Part shown: positions 1 to 10,111 of the stretch, piece by piece
Position numbering within the stretch: position 1 is the first letter of the stretch
How the letters are laid out: every line of letters begins with the position of its first letter
Assembly: GCF_032773895.1 (NCBI RefSeq)
Contig: NZ_CP120416.1
Location: 3,997,001-4,061,000 of the forward strand
Direction of reading: 5' to 3'
DNA length: 64,000 bases
Source: Teredinibacter sp. KSP-S5-2
Lineage (GTDB): Bacteria > Pseudomonadota > Gammaproteobacteria > Pseudomonadales > Cellvibrionaceae
Position numbers and translations under genes: made by a program
Notes under the pieces: model-generated
What the model saw: only the letters and a program-made list of their open reading frames with translations
Told to the model about the DNA's origin: nothing
Database searches by the model: none

Positions 1-335
1 GAGTGGTTATTGGAACTAAAATCTAAACTTATTCGGTAAGGCACTTTAGGATTGTTATGAAACACGCTGTAAACACATCCCTGTGAGCTCTTTGTCGGCG
101 TCCTGCCTCCAAAGGTTTCAAAACAATCCAAAAGCACCAACCATTTTTATAACCCGCGCAAAACGACAAAACTATTTTGAACACTACTGACGTCCATTAT
201 GATCAGATCATCAGAAAGTATTCTGAGCTAACTTTTTATATGTTTTTTAAAAACTGAATCAAGCGTTATATTCGATAGACAATCAACATCTATTAATAAA
301 TAGTTCTAAACCGTAATACTTCACCAAACCTTCTT
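1..335. other. Non-coding stretch at window start
   Basis: I see no convincing coding frame here. The segment is AT-rich and lies downstream of the minus-strand esterase gene that ends at 336; any gene to its left is outside the window. Confidence 0.4.
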
Positions 336-1481
336 TTAGTTCGGTTCATCAATCATCTTTAATCTACTAGACTGAGCAAGAATTTCGTTTAACCATTTTG
401 ATTGTTTTTTGCTTGCCAGCGCAACCGCTTTATCTGAAGCCTTAATGGCCATTTCTGTATTGCCATCCAAACTCTGCGCCGTGGCCAAACTGTCCCATAA
501 AACTTCCGAATAAGGAAACTGCTTTACACCTTCCTCCAAAATTTCCACTCCCCACGAGGTTTTCCCTTCATAAGCAGCTTTTAAACCATAAACATTATAT
601 TGGTCTGCGGATAATGGAAACTGATACCCATATTGTTTGGCTAGTGTTTTATAAAAGGCTTCGATTTCCTTCAACGGCATCACATCCATTTCAGGCACAG
701 CATTCCAGTTATGAAATAACCAGCGAATGGCGGTCAGGTTTCCAATAGCCGGAGTACTATCATGTGTTTCCTGCGGGAATCTATCCGCATGCCAGAATAA
801 GTTCTTCTGTCTTTGAGTATCGAGCAGGGAAACCTGCTGATCAAAGGCGGTTTTCATCTCATCCGGCTCACTAGCCAAACTCAAATACCACCGAAACGGT
901 GACGAACGAGTCTGTTTAAAGACAACTTTAGATTCCTTAACTAACCAGTTGTTATCCCACCATAAACTTGGGCTAATGGCGATGGCACCGTCGAAGACTG
1001 TGTCTGGTTGAAGAGCGATAAAACAGGAAAACAAACCGGACAAGCTATGCCCGGTAATAATTTCGTAGGGCGCAATACGATAATGCTGCCTTAAGAAGGG
1101 AAGCAGCTCCTTTTCCAAAAAGCGCTTATACTGCGTTGCTCCACCGGTGTTTTCCTTATCATCATCTACACTGGTGGGCGTAAAGTTTTTTGCACGATTA
1201 TTGGCACTGACGCCAACCAGAATCATTTCCGGAACTATGGCGTAGGTACTGAGGAAATGAATATTTCCAGCAATATGATTGAGTTGGGTTGAACCATCCA
1301 AAACAATCATAACTGGATAACGAAATGTATCAGAATCCAGGTAGCTCTCCGGTAGAGAAACTTGAATAGTAATATCTTGGCTCAAATTTTTTGAGCTGAC
1401 ACTGTGCTGAGAAAAATCTGTTTGGGCGCAGACATTGACAGACAATAGTGCAAACACCACCAACAACGACCATAGCTTCAC
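336..1481 (-). CDS. Secreted esterase-like alpha/beta hydrolase with TPR-like tail
   Basis: The predicted product is a 381-residue exported hydrolase of the esterase D/Fes/IroE type (alpha/beta-hydrolase fold). A signal peptide (about 1-19, ending near NVCA-Q) is followed by a core with the strand-turn PVMIVLDG and a nucleophile elbow ITGHSLSG around residue 143-149; a late His in THDSTPAIGN could complete the triad. The last 90 residues resemble TPR helices (EILEEGVKQFPYSEVLWDSL). I chose the GTG at 1481 because AAGGAG lies 6 nt upstream (1488-1493); the longer frame to 1532 adds residues that would spoil the signal peptide. The substrate is unknown. The nearest genes do not form an operon with it. 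Confidence 0.75.
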   Translation of the reverse strand: MKLWSLLVVFALLSVNVCAQTDFSQHSVSSKNLSQDITIQVSLPESYLDSDTFRYPVMIVLDGSTQLNHIAGNIHFLSTYAIVPEMILVGVSANNRAKNFTPTSVDDDKENTGGATQYKRFLEKELLPFLRQHYRIAPYEIITGHSLSGLFSCFIALQPDTVFDGAIAISPSLWWDNNWLVKESKVVFKQTRSSPFRWYLSLASEPDEMKTAFDQQVSLLDTQRQKNLFWHADRFPQETHDSTPAIGNLTAIRWLFHNWNAVPEMDVMPLKEIEAFYKTLAKQYGYQFPLSADQYNVYGLKAAYEGKTSWGVEILEEGVKQFPYSEVLWDSLATAQSLDGNTEMAIKASDKAVALASKKQSKWLNEILAQSSRLKMIDEPN

Positions 1482-1905
1482 TTTTATCTCCTTGGTATTT
1501 GCAGAGCATTGACTGTTTATACAACAGAGCAATCCCGTTATCTGATGTAACAGAGGTATTCAACGAAGGTACCCAGTCTATTCGTTGTATCCAGACTTCA
1601 ACCGAAAAGTTGCACAAAAAACACTCTTCAGAAAATAACACCCATCAAACAAAAATAAGATTGATTCTCTTTCCTTATTTAAACACATTTTTGGATATAA
1701 GCTAATGCCTCTTTTATCTATCATTTGTTTAACTTTTTACCATGTAATATTTTTTACATAAATCTCAAACAAATATGATGGATTTTATTCACCATCATCC
1801 GTTTGATGAATTTTCCATAAAAATTAGTCGTCTGTTTCAACATAATAAAACGGCCAGGTTTCCTTCCTGTACTAGACTTTTTTCATAATCTGGTTGAGGA
1901 AAATA
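1482..1905. other. Divergent intergenic region
   Basis: This AT-rich 424-bp gap separates the minus-strand esterase from the plus-strand CZB gene and must hold both promoters. No operator or small gene stands out. Confidence 0.4.
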
Positions 1906-2274
1906 ATGATGGAAGTAAAAGAAGAAATCGGCAAAGCCATAACTGCCCATGATCACTGGAAGCAAAAGCTGCGCCAGGCGATCGACACAGGAGAATGCGA
2001 ATCGACTCCAGACAGAGTCAAGCAAGATTACAACTGCTCATTTGGCAAATGGTTGCACCAACGTATCGACGAAAACCAAAAGCATTCCGAATACTACGAA
2101 GCCGTAGTCTCAATACACGCAGACTTTCATAAAGAAGCGGGAAAAATACTGGAGCTTGCACTAACCGGGCAGAAAGAAAAGGCCAACGCATTAATGCGTT
2201 TAGGTGGTGATTTCTCCACTATTTCAACAAAATTAACCACGTTAATGAAAGAGTGGCAGAATATCTTACCCTAG
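1906..2274 (+). CDS. Stand-alone CZB (chemoreceptor zinc-binding) domain protein
   Basis: A cytoplasmic protein of 122 residues that is essentially one CZB domain. The family pattern is visible: an early His in AHDHWKQKL, then the V-x-x-D-x-x-C-x-F-G-K-W-L core (YNCSFGKWLHQ), a middle His in the YYEAVVSIHADFH stretch and a following FHKEAG. In the family three His and one Cys bind zinc, and the domain usually sits at the end of chemoreceptors or diguanylate cyclases, sensing zinc or hypochlorite. As a separate protein its partner is unknown. Start: ATG at 1906, or at 1909, behind TGAGGA (1895-1900); an upstream TTG at 1894 is less likely. Confidence 0.8.
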   Translation: MMEVKEEIGKAITAHDHWKQKLRQAIDTGECESTPDRVKQDYNCSFGKWLHQRIDENQKHSEYYEAVVSIHADFHKEAGKILELALTGQKEKANALMRLGGDFSTISTKLTTLMKEWQNILP

Positions 2275-2311
2275 ACGTTATTCACATCAACTGAATAAAC
2301 AAGACCTAGAT

Positions 2312-2340
2312 AAAAAAGCCGCCATAAAGGCGGCAGTAAA
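2312..2340 (-). terminator. Intrinsic terminator of the TonB receptor gene
   Basis: A perfect stem GCCGCC/GGCGGC (2318-2323 and 2329-2334) with loop ATAAA is flanked on the left by six A (2312-2317), which is a U-tract when read on the minus strand. It lies 60 bp past the receptor stop codon. Confidence 0.75.
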
Positions 2341-2395
2341 GAGGATCAATTAGGAAAAAAAGGGGGCCCATCCCTGGACGACACTGATACCTTAG

Positions 2396-4915
2396 CTAAA
2401 AATTGTACGTCAGAGAGAAAGTGTAGGTTCTTCCTAACACGGGTCGGGCAAAGAAATTGGTGTAGCCCGCCTGAACATCATTTACCGATCTGGGGTTACC
2501 CTCCGTTAACCCCACCTCATTGGTCAGGTTGGTTCCCTTCAAAGTGAACTGGAAGTTTTCGGTAATGTTGTAGTTCACACCCGCATCAAACGTGGTGTAA
2601 TCCGGCAAACTGAATTCGTTATTACCATCCGCGTATCGGTCACCAACATGGTGAACAATAATAAAAGCGTCGCCCCAATCAAAATCCACCGTCGGAATTA
2701 AACGTACCTGGGTTTTGGGTGTACGTTTAATTTGATTATTTTCCCGGTTGCTGTATTGGTCAGGCAGGTTAACCATTTTTGGATCTTGCACAACACCACT
2801 AAGCTCAAGAGAGAATACTGAATTTGGTTGCCACACGGCCTCAAATTCAACCCCCGTGGTTTCCGTATCCATGTTCACATTCGACGCGACATTATTAATA
2901 TCGGTAATCCCCCGCTCAGTCAGATCTTCAAAGACTGTTTGGAATAACGTTGCAGACGCACCAAAATTATCACCGGAATAACGTGCACCCAGTTCGTAGA
3001 ACTTGAGCTTACCCACTTTATTAAAGGTCGCCTCTTCACCAGCACCAATATTAAATCCATGCTCCATCAAGCGTGGCATTTCAAATGCGTCGGCGTAGCG
3101 GCCGAACATGGCAAGGTCATCATTGAAAGTGTAATTAAAACCGATTGACCAGGCGGTTTCGGTAAAACTTTTGCTGTGGCTGTAATAGGTATCGGAGGTG
3201 ATATCCGCGTAGTTGTTTGCCAGATTATTATCGACATCATTACCGTTTTCATCAAACGCACCGGCTACTTCAACACCAGCAATGGTGCCGGCAGCGGTAG
3301 AATCCAGTTCAAGACGCTCAATACGAAGACCACCGTCAATACGCAGTTTATCTGTTACTTGGAATTCGTCATTAATATAAAGTGAGTTAGACATAGACGT
3401 ACCGTAAGCATCCGCCGCACTCCAACCAGGAGCATGGGTCAGCATACCGTCGTCAGTCAGTTGCCCGACTACATCACCGGCCTCGTTAACAGCAACGATA
3501 TCCAATCGGCGAGCATTGTCACGCACATCCGTTAAAAACTGCCCTTCCCACTGGTCAACCGGCAAGGTATCTGCATCAACGGAAGCCATTAACCAGCCCA
3601 TCGTTAGCGTATTACGCTCGGTTTCGTAACTGAATACTAAATTATTAGCAATCTGACTGGCTTCATATTGGGAGAACAACGGGTAGTTCATGGTGACCAA
3701 ACCATTGCCGTTTAAATTATCCAGATCAGTCAGGAATTCACCCGTGCCCACAACCTGATAACGGGCTTCAACCGCACCGTCAGCAGCAAACTGCGTCAGC
3801 ATATCCTGCACATCTTGTTGGCCAAGTCGTTCCGCCGCAGAGGTACTCAAAAAGGAGTTATCCCAGTTCAGCAAAATATACATGTCGTTTTTAAATTTGG
3901 AGTAGCGGAAGGTATCAGTGATATGCCAACCGGATTCGAAATGCCAATTTAGTTTTGCACCAGCGGTGGAAACCGTTGTGTGCTGACCGTCTTCAAAATC
4001 CCGCACTACATAATTGCCATCGGCTTTCAGATAACCAATTTCTTTTAGATCGTTACCCAATAATGTACCCGAATGAGGGTCTACCCCAGGCAAGCCCGTT
4101 GGGTCTTGTTGGTTTGAGATTGGAATCGGCGAAAAAAAGGTCGTGTGATCATCCAAATGCTTAAACGATAGCGTTAAATCGCCATCATCAAATTCACGCA
4201 GCAAGTCCAAACGAATTTGTCCGCCATCGTCCGCGGTAAATTGTGTATCACGCACACCATCTGACTTACGATAGAACCCACCAACACCTAAATTCCAGTT
4301 ATCAGTAACCGCGCCACTGTAATAAAAATCACCACGCAACAAACCGTAATCGGCACCGGACACTTTAAATTTACCGGTATGCTCAGCAACAGGACGTCGT
4401 GTAATAAAGTTAATTAACGCAGCCGGGCCATTGGGAGTAAAAATACCGGAAGTACCACCCCGGATAGCTTCCATTCGTTCGGTTGTTAAATCAGTTCGCT
4501 GATAAAAATCCACCCACACACCATCATAAATAACGGGCAAACCATCTTCCTGAATACCAATGTATCGAAAACCTTCACCACCACGCAGACCACGAGGCGC
4601 AACGTTATTGTTGGTTTCACCACCGGAGTCTTCTACCCAGAACCCTGGCACAACTTCCAATAAGTCTGCGGTACCCAAGGGCGCCTCACGCTCCAGAGAT
4701 TTAGCATCCAAAGTCGTCACGGATATGGAAGACTCCAGCTTGGTGACTGTGGACGTACCGGCGGTTCCGGTCACAATCACTTCTTCCAACCCCATCAAAC
4801 CTTGATTTTTTTTCTCTTCCTCTTGCGCGAATGCATTCATCACACTACAGGCAACAATTGTGGAAATCGCCGAACTCAGTATTTTTTTTGTTAATTTATG
4901 ACGTGGCACAGACAT
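2396..4915 (-). CDS. TonB-dependent outer-membrane receptor
   Basis: An outer-membrane receptor of 839 residues. A signal peptide (1-30, ending FAQ) is followed by a TonB-box-like LEEVIVTG (43-50), a plug domain (about 60-170) with PRGLRGG and RGGTSGIF motifs, and a beta-barrel that ends in an aromatic residue (LTYNF) as the family requires. It lacks the STN signalling domain. It is clearly a paralogue of the STN-bearing receptor at 17537-20347: the plug regions share GGTSGIF-PNGPAALIN-type runs nearly residue for residue. Substrate is unknown; the neighbouring secreted carbohydrate-active protein and the paralogue's GH20 operon suggest an oligosaccharide. CAGGAG precedes the ATG at 4915. Confidence 0.92.
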   Translation of the reverse strand: MSVPRHKLTKKILSSAISTIVACSVMNAFAQEEEKKNQGLMGLEEVIVTGTAGTSTVTKLESSISVTTLDAKSLEREAPLGTADLLEVVPGFWVEDSGGETNNNVAPRGLRGGEGFRYIGIQEDGLPVIYDGVWVDFYQRTDLTTERMEAIRGGTSGIFTPNGPAALINFITRRPVAEHTGKFKVSGADYGLLRGDFYYSGAVTDNWNLGVGGFYRKSDGVRDTQFTADDGGQIRLDLLREFDDGDLTLSFKHLDDHTTFFSPIPISNQQDPTGLPGVDPHSGTLLGNDLKEIGYLKADGNYVVRDFEDGQHTTVSTAGAKLNWHFESGWHITDTFRYSKFKNDMYILLNWDNSFLSTSAAERLGQQDVQDMLTQFAADGAVEARYQVVGTGEFLTDLDNLNGNGLVTMNYPLFSQYEASQIANNLVFSYETERNTLTMGWLMASVDADTLPVDQWEGQFLTDVRDNARRLDIVAVNEAGDVVGQLTDDGMLTHAPGWSAADAYGTSMSNSLYINDEFQVTDKLRIDGGLRIERLELDSTAAGTIAGVEVAGAFDENGNDVDNNLANNYADITSDTYYSHSKSFTETAWSIGFNYTFNDDLAMFGRYADAFEMPRLMEHGFNIGAGEEATFNKVGKLKFYELGARYSGDNFGASATLFQTVFEDLTERGITDINNVASNVNMDTETTGVEFEAVWQPNSVFSLELSGVVQDPKMVNLPDQYSNRENNQIKRTPKTQVRLIPTVDFDWGDAFIIVHHVGDRYADGNNEFSLPDYTTFDAGVNYNITENFQFTLKGTNLTNEVGLTEGNPRSVNDVQAGYTNFFARPVLGRTYTFSLTYNF

Positions 4916-5694
4916 ACCCTACTCCTGGCTAGTAATTATTTTCAGCGCAACACGGAGCCCCCTGAGAGTGATCTCAGGCAAGTTGTGAATTGCTGTTATC
5001 TGGTTAACGAAGGAGATATGCGATTTGAGAATGCAAAAATAAACATTTTTTCGATTTTGTTTTCGGCGGGTTTCCACACAGAATCATCAAACCTATTGAA
5101 GCAGGAGATATACGCTTTTGACGGAAACCCACGGGAATTTAATGCCTCCCCGTCAGCGTTAAAAATATTAGTGTGATTTGGTTTATCAAGAAGACAACCT
5201 TTTTTCGAAAACCAGAGCTTGTTCACACTCATTGAACCATTCTCTGCTAGAGTCCATCTATTGTTCAGGTTGCTCCCAGCTTACACCCAATCATATCTTT
5301 TGATTATTTTGCATCGGATTTCATAAATGAAATACGGACCAGGGTATCGCAGCCTAAAATTCAACCAAATTATTAAAAAAAAAATGGAGGGAGAGCACGA
5401 TTACGGTGTTACCACTTATGTTGGTAACCTCAAAGCCTGCTCATTCATGAATTCAATACAGGAGTCGGTCGGGTTTGAGGTCGTCAGCCATGTTGCAGGA
5501 AAAGCATACAAATTGGCGCGTAATAACTAAAAACGTGGTAGATGTTAGAGCTAATTACATTACGTCACTTAATCCGTTTCTGATTTATATATGCAATATA
5601 TTTCAAACAAATACATTTGACTTTTCTCTATAAACAAAGGCGTAAAAAATTTATAACCCGCCTTTGAATTCAGTAAAAAAATAAGGAGCATTTT
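4916..5694. other. Divergent intergenic region with weak ORF remnant
   Basis: This 779-bp gap holds the promoters of the receptor (minus) and the large secreted protein (plus). The only open frame of interest is 5327-5530 on the plus strand (67 residues). Its last third (ending GFEVVSHVAGKAYKLARN) faintly recalls the C-terminus of GNAT acetyltransferases, so it could be a gene remnant, but it lacks a ribosome-binding site and I do not call it a gene. Confidence 0.35.
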
Positions 5695-8600
5695 ATGAGT
5701 AAAAGATTTATTCGACTAAAACACCTAATTAGCATTGCGACTATATCCGTAGCGCTATCGCCAATTTCAGCCTTTTCCAATAGCGATGTACCCGTTGGCG
5801 GGCTTTCTGAAAACCTGACCGCAGACCCCGGTTTTGAGGCAAATAACGCATTCAACGGGCTAGATGTGAATTGTGCATTAGATGCATCGAATCGCGGCGT
5901 CAGCCTGATCAATAATCAGGATGTACTCTTTGACAACCAAAGCCTGTTAATTAATTTTCCCGATTGGAAGCGATGCACCAGTACCGGCAAACAATTGGGT
6001 TGGAATAACGGCGATATAGGCCACAACCTACGTTTTACCGCTAGTGCAAAAACATTAAATGCCTTGCCAACAAACACAAGCTTTAGTGCCTGTGTCGTGG
6101 CCTATACGCAAAGTGGCGCGCGTGTCGATAGCTGTCAAGACTATCTACCCAGTCAAACGACATTCAATATTGATGTTTCCACCGCGTTACCCGGCGCGAC
6201 AGACCCTGTATTAAATGTCTATTTTGAATTACGAAAACCCAACACAGGGCAACTTGAAGTCGTCATCGACAATGCAAACCTGGAATTTATTCGAGACAGG
6301 TATGAAGGCGAAGACTTATTGCCAGTAGTTCCATCCGGCTATGAATTGAACACTCTGCTTTCTACAGACTATGAAATAGACGCAGCCGGTTTTGATGCAC
6401 ACCCGAACGTCAGCTTAAATAGCGTTACCCCAATTGATGGAACCTCAAGCCTGACCATCTCGCCGATGCAGATTTATCAACGCTACACGTCGCAAATGTC
6501 TCAGTGGGGCTGGAACCAGGGCCCAACGGCACATTCGGTTAGCTTGTTTACCAAGGTAAGAGTGGAAAACGATTCCGTTGGCAACGACATTGATATTTGT
6601 ATCGTTGCTTACCTTCAATCCGGCCCACGCAAGCAACAGTGTAAAAAAGTGCTGTTGGCAGATTCACTCACAGAAGTGTTTACCGAATACCTATTCGAAG
6701 GCACGGATCGAAACGAAATTTTATCTAGCGTCTATGCAGAATTCAGAAACACGGGTGGAAACTTCAGCGCAAGTTTCGATAACACAAGAGTTTATTTGGT
6801 ACAGCCACAAGGTTCCGGCCCGACTGATCCGACTGATCCGACCGATCCAACTGACCCAACCGGCCCCTCAGGACTACCCTATGTGCCAGAAGGCTTATCC
6901 CTTGATGACATGATTAGTGATACTGGCTGCGAATCCTCCACCGCTGGTTTTACCAATCCAGAAGGCATTTCGGCCGTAACGCAAACTACCAATGCCATTG
7001 ACGGAACACAAAGCTGTCAGTTTGATTTTCCGGACTACAACAGAATTACATCCGGGTTTGACTATGGCTATAACAGCGGCCCGCTTGCATACTCATTAAC
7101 TGTTAGAGCCGATGTTCGTATAGATACCGCGTTAGCTGGCAACATAGATGCGTGCGCCGTTGCCTATATGGCAGACGGTTCCAGAAGAGAAAACTGTCAA
7201 TCTATCGAAGGCATCGTCGGCCAGTATCAAATCGATACCACACTTGCGCTAAACAACGAACAGGTTCAGCGCGTGTATTTCGAATTGCGTAAACCATCTT
7301 CTGGCGGTCAAGGGCAATTAGTTGCGGTTCTGGATAATATTCACATCTATCTTGTTCGAGGAACAGTGCCCACCACAGGAGGTGGCGGAGGTACTGGTGG
7401 TGCTACGTCCGGTGATTTGTCTGAAATCGGTTATGCCAGTAACCCAACAAACTGGCGAGATATTCACGCTGAAATTTTCAAAAGCGAAGACACGTCATCT
7501 AATGGGCCAGTTGTTAATAATGCGGCAAAGTCCATTGCGGTTGACTTACACCCCTCAACCGATGCAATTGGTACCACGCCTGTAACCGTATCTTTTGGTT
7601 TCCCGTTGGCACCCGGAACGCTAATACGAACCGATGATGTCAAACTGACGGACGAAAATGGCATAGAGATTCCAGCCCATGTAAGTGGTTTATTAAACTG
7701 GAAAAATATGCCACCACAACCCATGTTATGTGATGGATTAATTTCCAGCGGCAACCCCGGTATTCGTTCCGTATTAATTCAAACCAGCATGGCATTTGAA
7801 AACAGCAATGCTAAGCGTGTGTTCGTAAAAATAAATTCCGGAGCAAGAACATTAAATATCCCAACGAAAGTGCCCGTGGAATCCACTTATCGTCAAGCCG
7901 TTGAAGGTACCTACAATGCTCAGATTAGAGCGGCAATTGGTTTAACTATTTCGGAACCTATGGTGGTAGCCGCACTGGACATCAATCACCTCGCTTGCAC
8001 GGGCATTGAACCAATGGGCGCACCGGGTGGTACTCGCGCATTTTTAAGTGAATTAGACCAAGCCGTTAACAATTTTGCCTATTCAATTGTCGATCGAGCT
8101 GAAGAAAAACAAGGCTGGGTAACAACTGATACTCGCGACATAGGCGGCTGGTATGAAGGGCCAACCGTACCCGCTGATGAACGATCAGCAGCATGGCTTT
8201 ATCAACGCCCTATGGCACTGTTTGCAAGTTATCGTATAACCGGCGACGCAGAAATGCTGAAAGAAGCCTACCGAGCAATGGACCATTATGCGCAACTCAT
8301 CTACACACCCGAGGATTGCGCAGCCCTGGAAACCACAAACTGTGTAGGTAGTTTTAGCTTGCGAAACCCTGACCCTGCTAATTCATATCAAAAAACGATG
8401 TATAGCTATAACGAGACGCTCTTCAACCAGTATTTGCTACTGGGAGATGAACGCTATTTAGATAAAATTGGCTACGTTTCATGGGCTGCGGAACGCTTCT
8501 CTAAAGCTTCTATCCTGAATACAACGTCAACAGCCAGGGTTGCCGCCTATTCGCTTGCAGCTGCGTTATATGACTCATTGCTAACCAATAATGCCTATCA

Positions 8601-9267
8601 AACGAGTAACGTTGAACAATATGTAAACTCTATTATTCAATTTCAAGCCAATGGTGTTGAGGGTTTTGGTACCAACGGATGCTATAACTATAAGCCCGAA
8701 GACTTTATTCCCGAGCCACATTTTTCACCCTGGATGACCTCGTTACTCACCGACGAGTTACTTGCCACGTATCAAGAGACGGGTAATGCAGCAATACCAC
8801 CTTCGCTTGTTACTGCAGCGCAATGTCAGTACGACAGAGCAATAGTTGTCGGCGCGGATGATGATTATATGAAATGGGATGGCGTTGACGGTGGCTATGA
8901 AATATATCACACACTCTATACAGCGGTTAGCTATGGGACCCCAGGTCCGGTTGTAAAATCTAACGGTCAGGTATTAAGTACCCCCGAAGACCACGTTGAA
9001 CACAACCTTGACGGAGGGAGACCTTTAGTTCTTGGTGCATATTTTACTCAAGACGCCACACAAAAAAGTAATTTCACAAACAGGATCTACGAATTAATCG
9101 CGTCTCATAAAAGAGGAATATTACACTGGACAAGAGACACACAAGGACGCGAGATGTACAGAGTCAGTCCAAATAGAAAATTTGCCTGGCAATATGGTTC
9201 GTATGGCAAAACAGCTTGGGCAATTTGTGAACCCGGTTCAACCACCTGCAGTAAGCCAAGTTATTGA
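5695..9267 (+). CDS. Secreted multimodular carbohydrate-active protein
   Basis: An exported protein of 1190 residues. A signal peptide (1-28) precedes three homologous modules of roughly 160-170 residues (about 36-203, 215-372 and 395-555). Each carries a WGWN/YGYN-x-GP-type turn, a C-x-VAY-x-Q/D-SG-x-R segment and a VYFELRKP-type strand, so they are probably beta-sandwich carbohydrate-binding modules with conserved Cys pairs. A PTD repeat linker (about 376-392) and a glycine linker (560-572) separate modules. The last 600 residues begin with a beta-sandwich-like part (VTVSFGFPLAPGTL) followed by helical toroid-like repeats, an arrangement seen in polysaccharide lyases and some glycosidases. 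I cannot assign a CAZy family. AAGGAG precedes the ATG. Confidence 0.8.
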   Translation: MSKRFIRLKHLISIATISVALSPISAFSNSDVPVGGLSENLTADPGFEANNAFNGLDVNCALDASNRGVSLINNQDVLFDNQSLLINFPDWKRCTSTGKQLGWNNGDIGHNLRFTASAKTLNALPTNTSFSACVVAYTQSGARVDSCQDYLPSQTTFNIDVSTALPGATDPVLNVYFELRKPNTGQLEVVIDNANLEFIRDRYEGEDLLPVVPSGYELNTLLSTDYEIDAAGFDAHPNVSLNSVTPIDGTSSLTISPMQIYQRYTSQMSQWGWNQGPTAHSVSLFTKVRVENDSVGNDIDICIVAYLQSGPRKQQCKKVLLADSLTEVFTEYLFEGTDRNEILSSVYAEFRNTGGNFSASFDNTRVYLVQPQGSGPTDPTDPTDPTDPTGPSGLPYVPEGLSLDDMISDTGCESSTAGFTNPEGISAVTQTTNAIDGTQSCQFDFPDYNRITSGFDYGYNSGPLAYSLTVRADVRIDTALAGNIDACAVAYMADGSRRENCQSIEGIVGQYQIDTTLALNNEQVQRVYFELRKPSSGGQGQLVAVLDNIHIYLVRGTVPTTGGGGGTGGATSGDLSEIGYASNPTNWRDIHAEIFKSEDTSSNGPVVNNAAKSIAVDLHPSTDAIGTTPVTVSFGFPLAPGTLIRTDDVKLTDENGIEIPAHVSGLLNWKNMPPQPMLCDGLISSGNPGIRSVLIQTSMAFENSNAKRVFVKINSGARTLNIPTKVPVESTYRQAVEGTYNAQIRAAIGLTISEPMVVAALDINHLACTGIEPMGAPGGTRAFLSELDQAVNNFAYSIVDRAEEKQGWVTTDTRDIGGWYEGPTVPADERSAAWLYQRPMALFASYRITGDAEMLKEAYRAMDHYAQLIYTPEDCAALETTNCVGSFSLRNPDPANSYQKTMYSYNETLFNQYLLLGDERYLDKIGYVSWAAERFSKASILNTTSTARVAAYSLAAALYDSLLTNNAYQTSNVEQYVNSIIQFQANGVEGFGTNGCYNYKPEDFIPEPHFSPWMTSLLTDELLATYQETGNAAIPPSLVTAAQCQYDRAIVVGADDDYMKWDGVDGGYEIYHTLYTAVSYGTPGPVVKSNGQVLSTPEDHVEHNLDGGRPLVLGAYFTQDATQKSNFTNRIYELIASHKRGILHWTRDTQGREMYRVSPNRKFAWQYGSYGKTAWAICEPGSTTCSKPSY
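6825..6863 (+). repeat. Short tandem repeat coding the PTD linker
   Basis: About four copies of a 9-bp unit (ACTGATCCG with drift) encode Asp-Pro-Thr repeats between the second and third modules of the large secreted protein. This is a flexible linker, not a CRISPR or regulatory repeat. Confidence 0.8.
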
Positions 9268-9304
9268 TCTATTTAGCTCGTTGAGTTCATTCTGACTTAC
9301 ACAT

Positions 9305-9333
9305 GCCCCACCCTCTGAGTGGGGCTTTTTTTT
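9305..9333 (+). terminator. Intrinsic terminator
   Basis: A perfect 7-bp stem GCCCCAC/GTGGGGC (9305-9311 and 9319-9325), loop CCTCTGA, followed by eight T. It ends transcription of the large secreted protein gene. Confidence 0.92.
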
Positions 9334-9429
9334 ATAAATAAAAGGCAATGCAAATCAATTATCAGGAAGTAAAACCGCACGGATTAAGAGAGTCAAATTT
9401 TTAGCTTGAAATTGACACCAAACCTTTCT

Positions 9430-9722
9430 TTACATACTTTCCTCTTCGTCTACATCATACCAAACTCCATAGTGATCGCCTTGCAAAGATAAAAAATAGA
9501 AGAAATACGCCAAGAGCAACATAATTAAACCCCCGGCTAACGCGCCTTCATTCACTAGCCCAAGCACGCAAAACAAAAACCCGCTTAGATGGGATAAAAA
9601 TACAACTCTTTTTGTCGCTTTTTTAGAAGGTTTAAAGCTTCAGTAGTTAAGGAAGAACCACCGCTTAACCCAAATCCTTTTGGTTTCGCAGTTAATGTTT
9701 TCGATGTAAATACTCTTTCCAC
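9430..9722 (-). pseudogene. Small membrane-protein gene, probably frameshifted
   Basis: Two overlapping minus-strand frames together look like one gene. The first reads from a GTG at 9722 (LTAKPKGFGLSGGSS..., open until 9585). The second, open from 9639 to the stop at 9430, encodes KRVVFLSHLSGF, a hydrophobic stretch (LAGGLIMLLLAYFFYFL) and an acidic end (YDVDEEESM). The second frame has no good start codon of its own, and both frames encode related Lys-rich text near 9612-9625, so a single-base frameshift there would join them. Function is unknown. It could instead be a truncated remnant. A sequencing error is also possible. Confidence 0.4.
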
Positions 9723-10111
9723 CTAAATCCATCTAGTTCGACATAGTACGAAATATTGTCTTGATCGAGGATTGTATAAGTTGTTTCTCTAAGCACACCG
9801 TCAACCTCAGTTTTAAATAAAACTTTGGACTCTGAAGTATTGGCAATTTCGTAGTCGACGAATTCAGATGTAAAAATATTCCCATTTTCAAATTCAGTTA
9901 TCTGCCGCCATTGCGTGTCTGTATACTGGAGTATCATGTTATGACCGCACAATTTCATATCGAAACACATAAGCACATTGTCTGGCGTATTCGGGTTAGC
10001 TCTAAGCTCTGACACTATCTTTTCGGAAGAGTACTCCCAACTACCTACAAGTACATTCTTATCAGTACAGCCTGCAAGTATTAGAGTTATAAGTACGATG
10101 TAAATTTTCAT
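9692..10111 (-). CDS. Small lipoprotein of unknown function
   Basis: A lipoprotein of 139 residues. The ATG at 10111 gives a short signal sequence ending in the lipobox ILAGC. The mature part (VLVGSWEYSSEKIVSELRANP...) has the look of a small beta-barrel or lipocalin-like META/DUF domain and ends FRWKEYLHRKH, but I do not recognise the family. The upstream ATG at 10153 would put 14 residues ahead of the signal sequence. It is one of several small minus-strand genes in the accessory stretch 9.4-15.3 kb. Confidence 0.65.
   Translation of the reverse strand: MKIYIVLITLILAGCTDKNVLVGSWEYSSEKIVSELRANPNTPDNVLMCFDMKLCGHNMILQYTDTQWRQITEFENGNIFTSEFVDYEIANTSESKVLFKTEVDGVLRETTYTILDQDNISYYVELDGFRWKEYLHRKH

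Noticed and set aside
4898-5232. Overlapping frames on both strands upstream of the TonB receptor
   Set aside because: They overlap the receptor start or each other and have no support.
6825-6863. Tandem repeat first considered as CRISPR-like or regulatory
   Set aside because: It is in frame and simply encodes the PTD linker.
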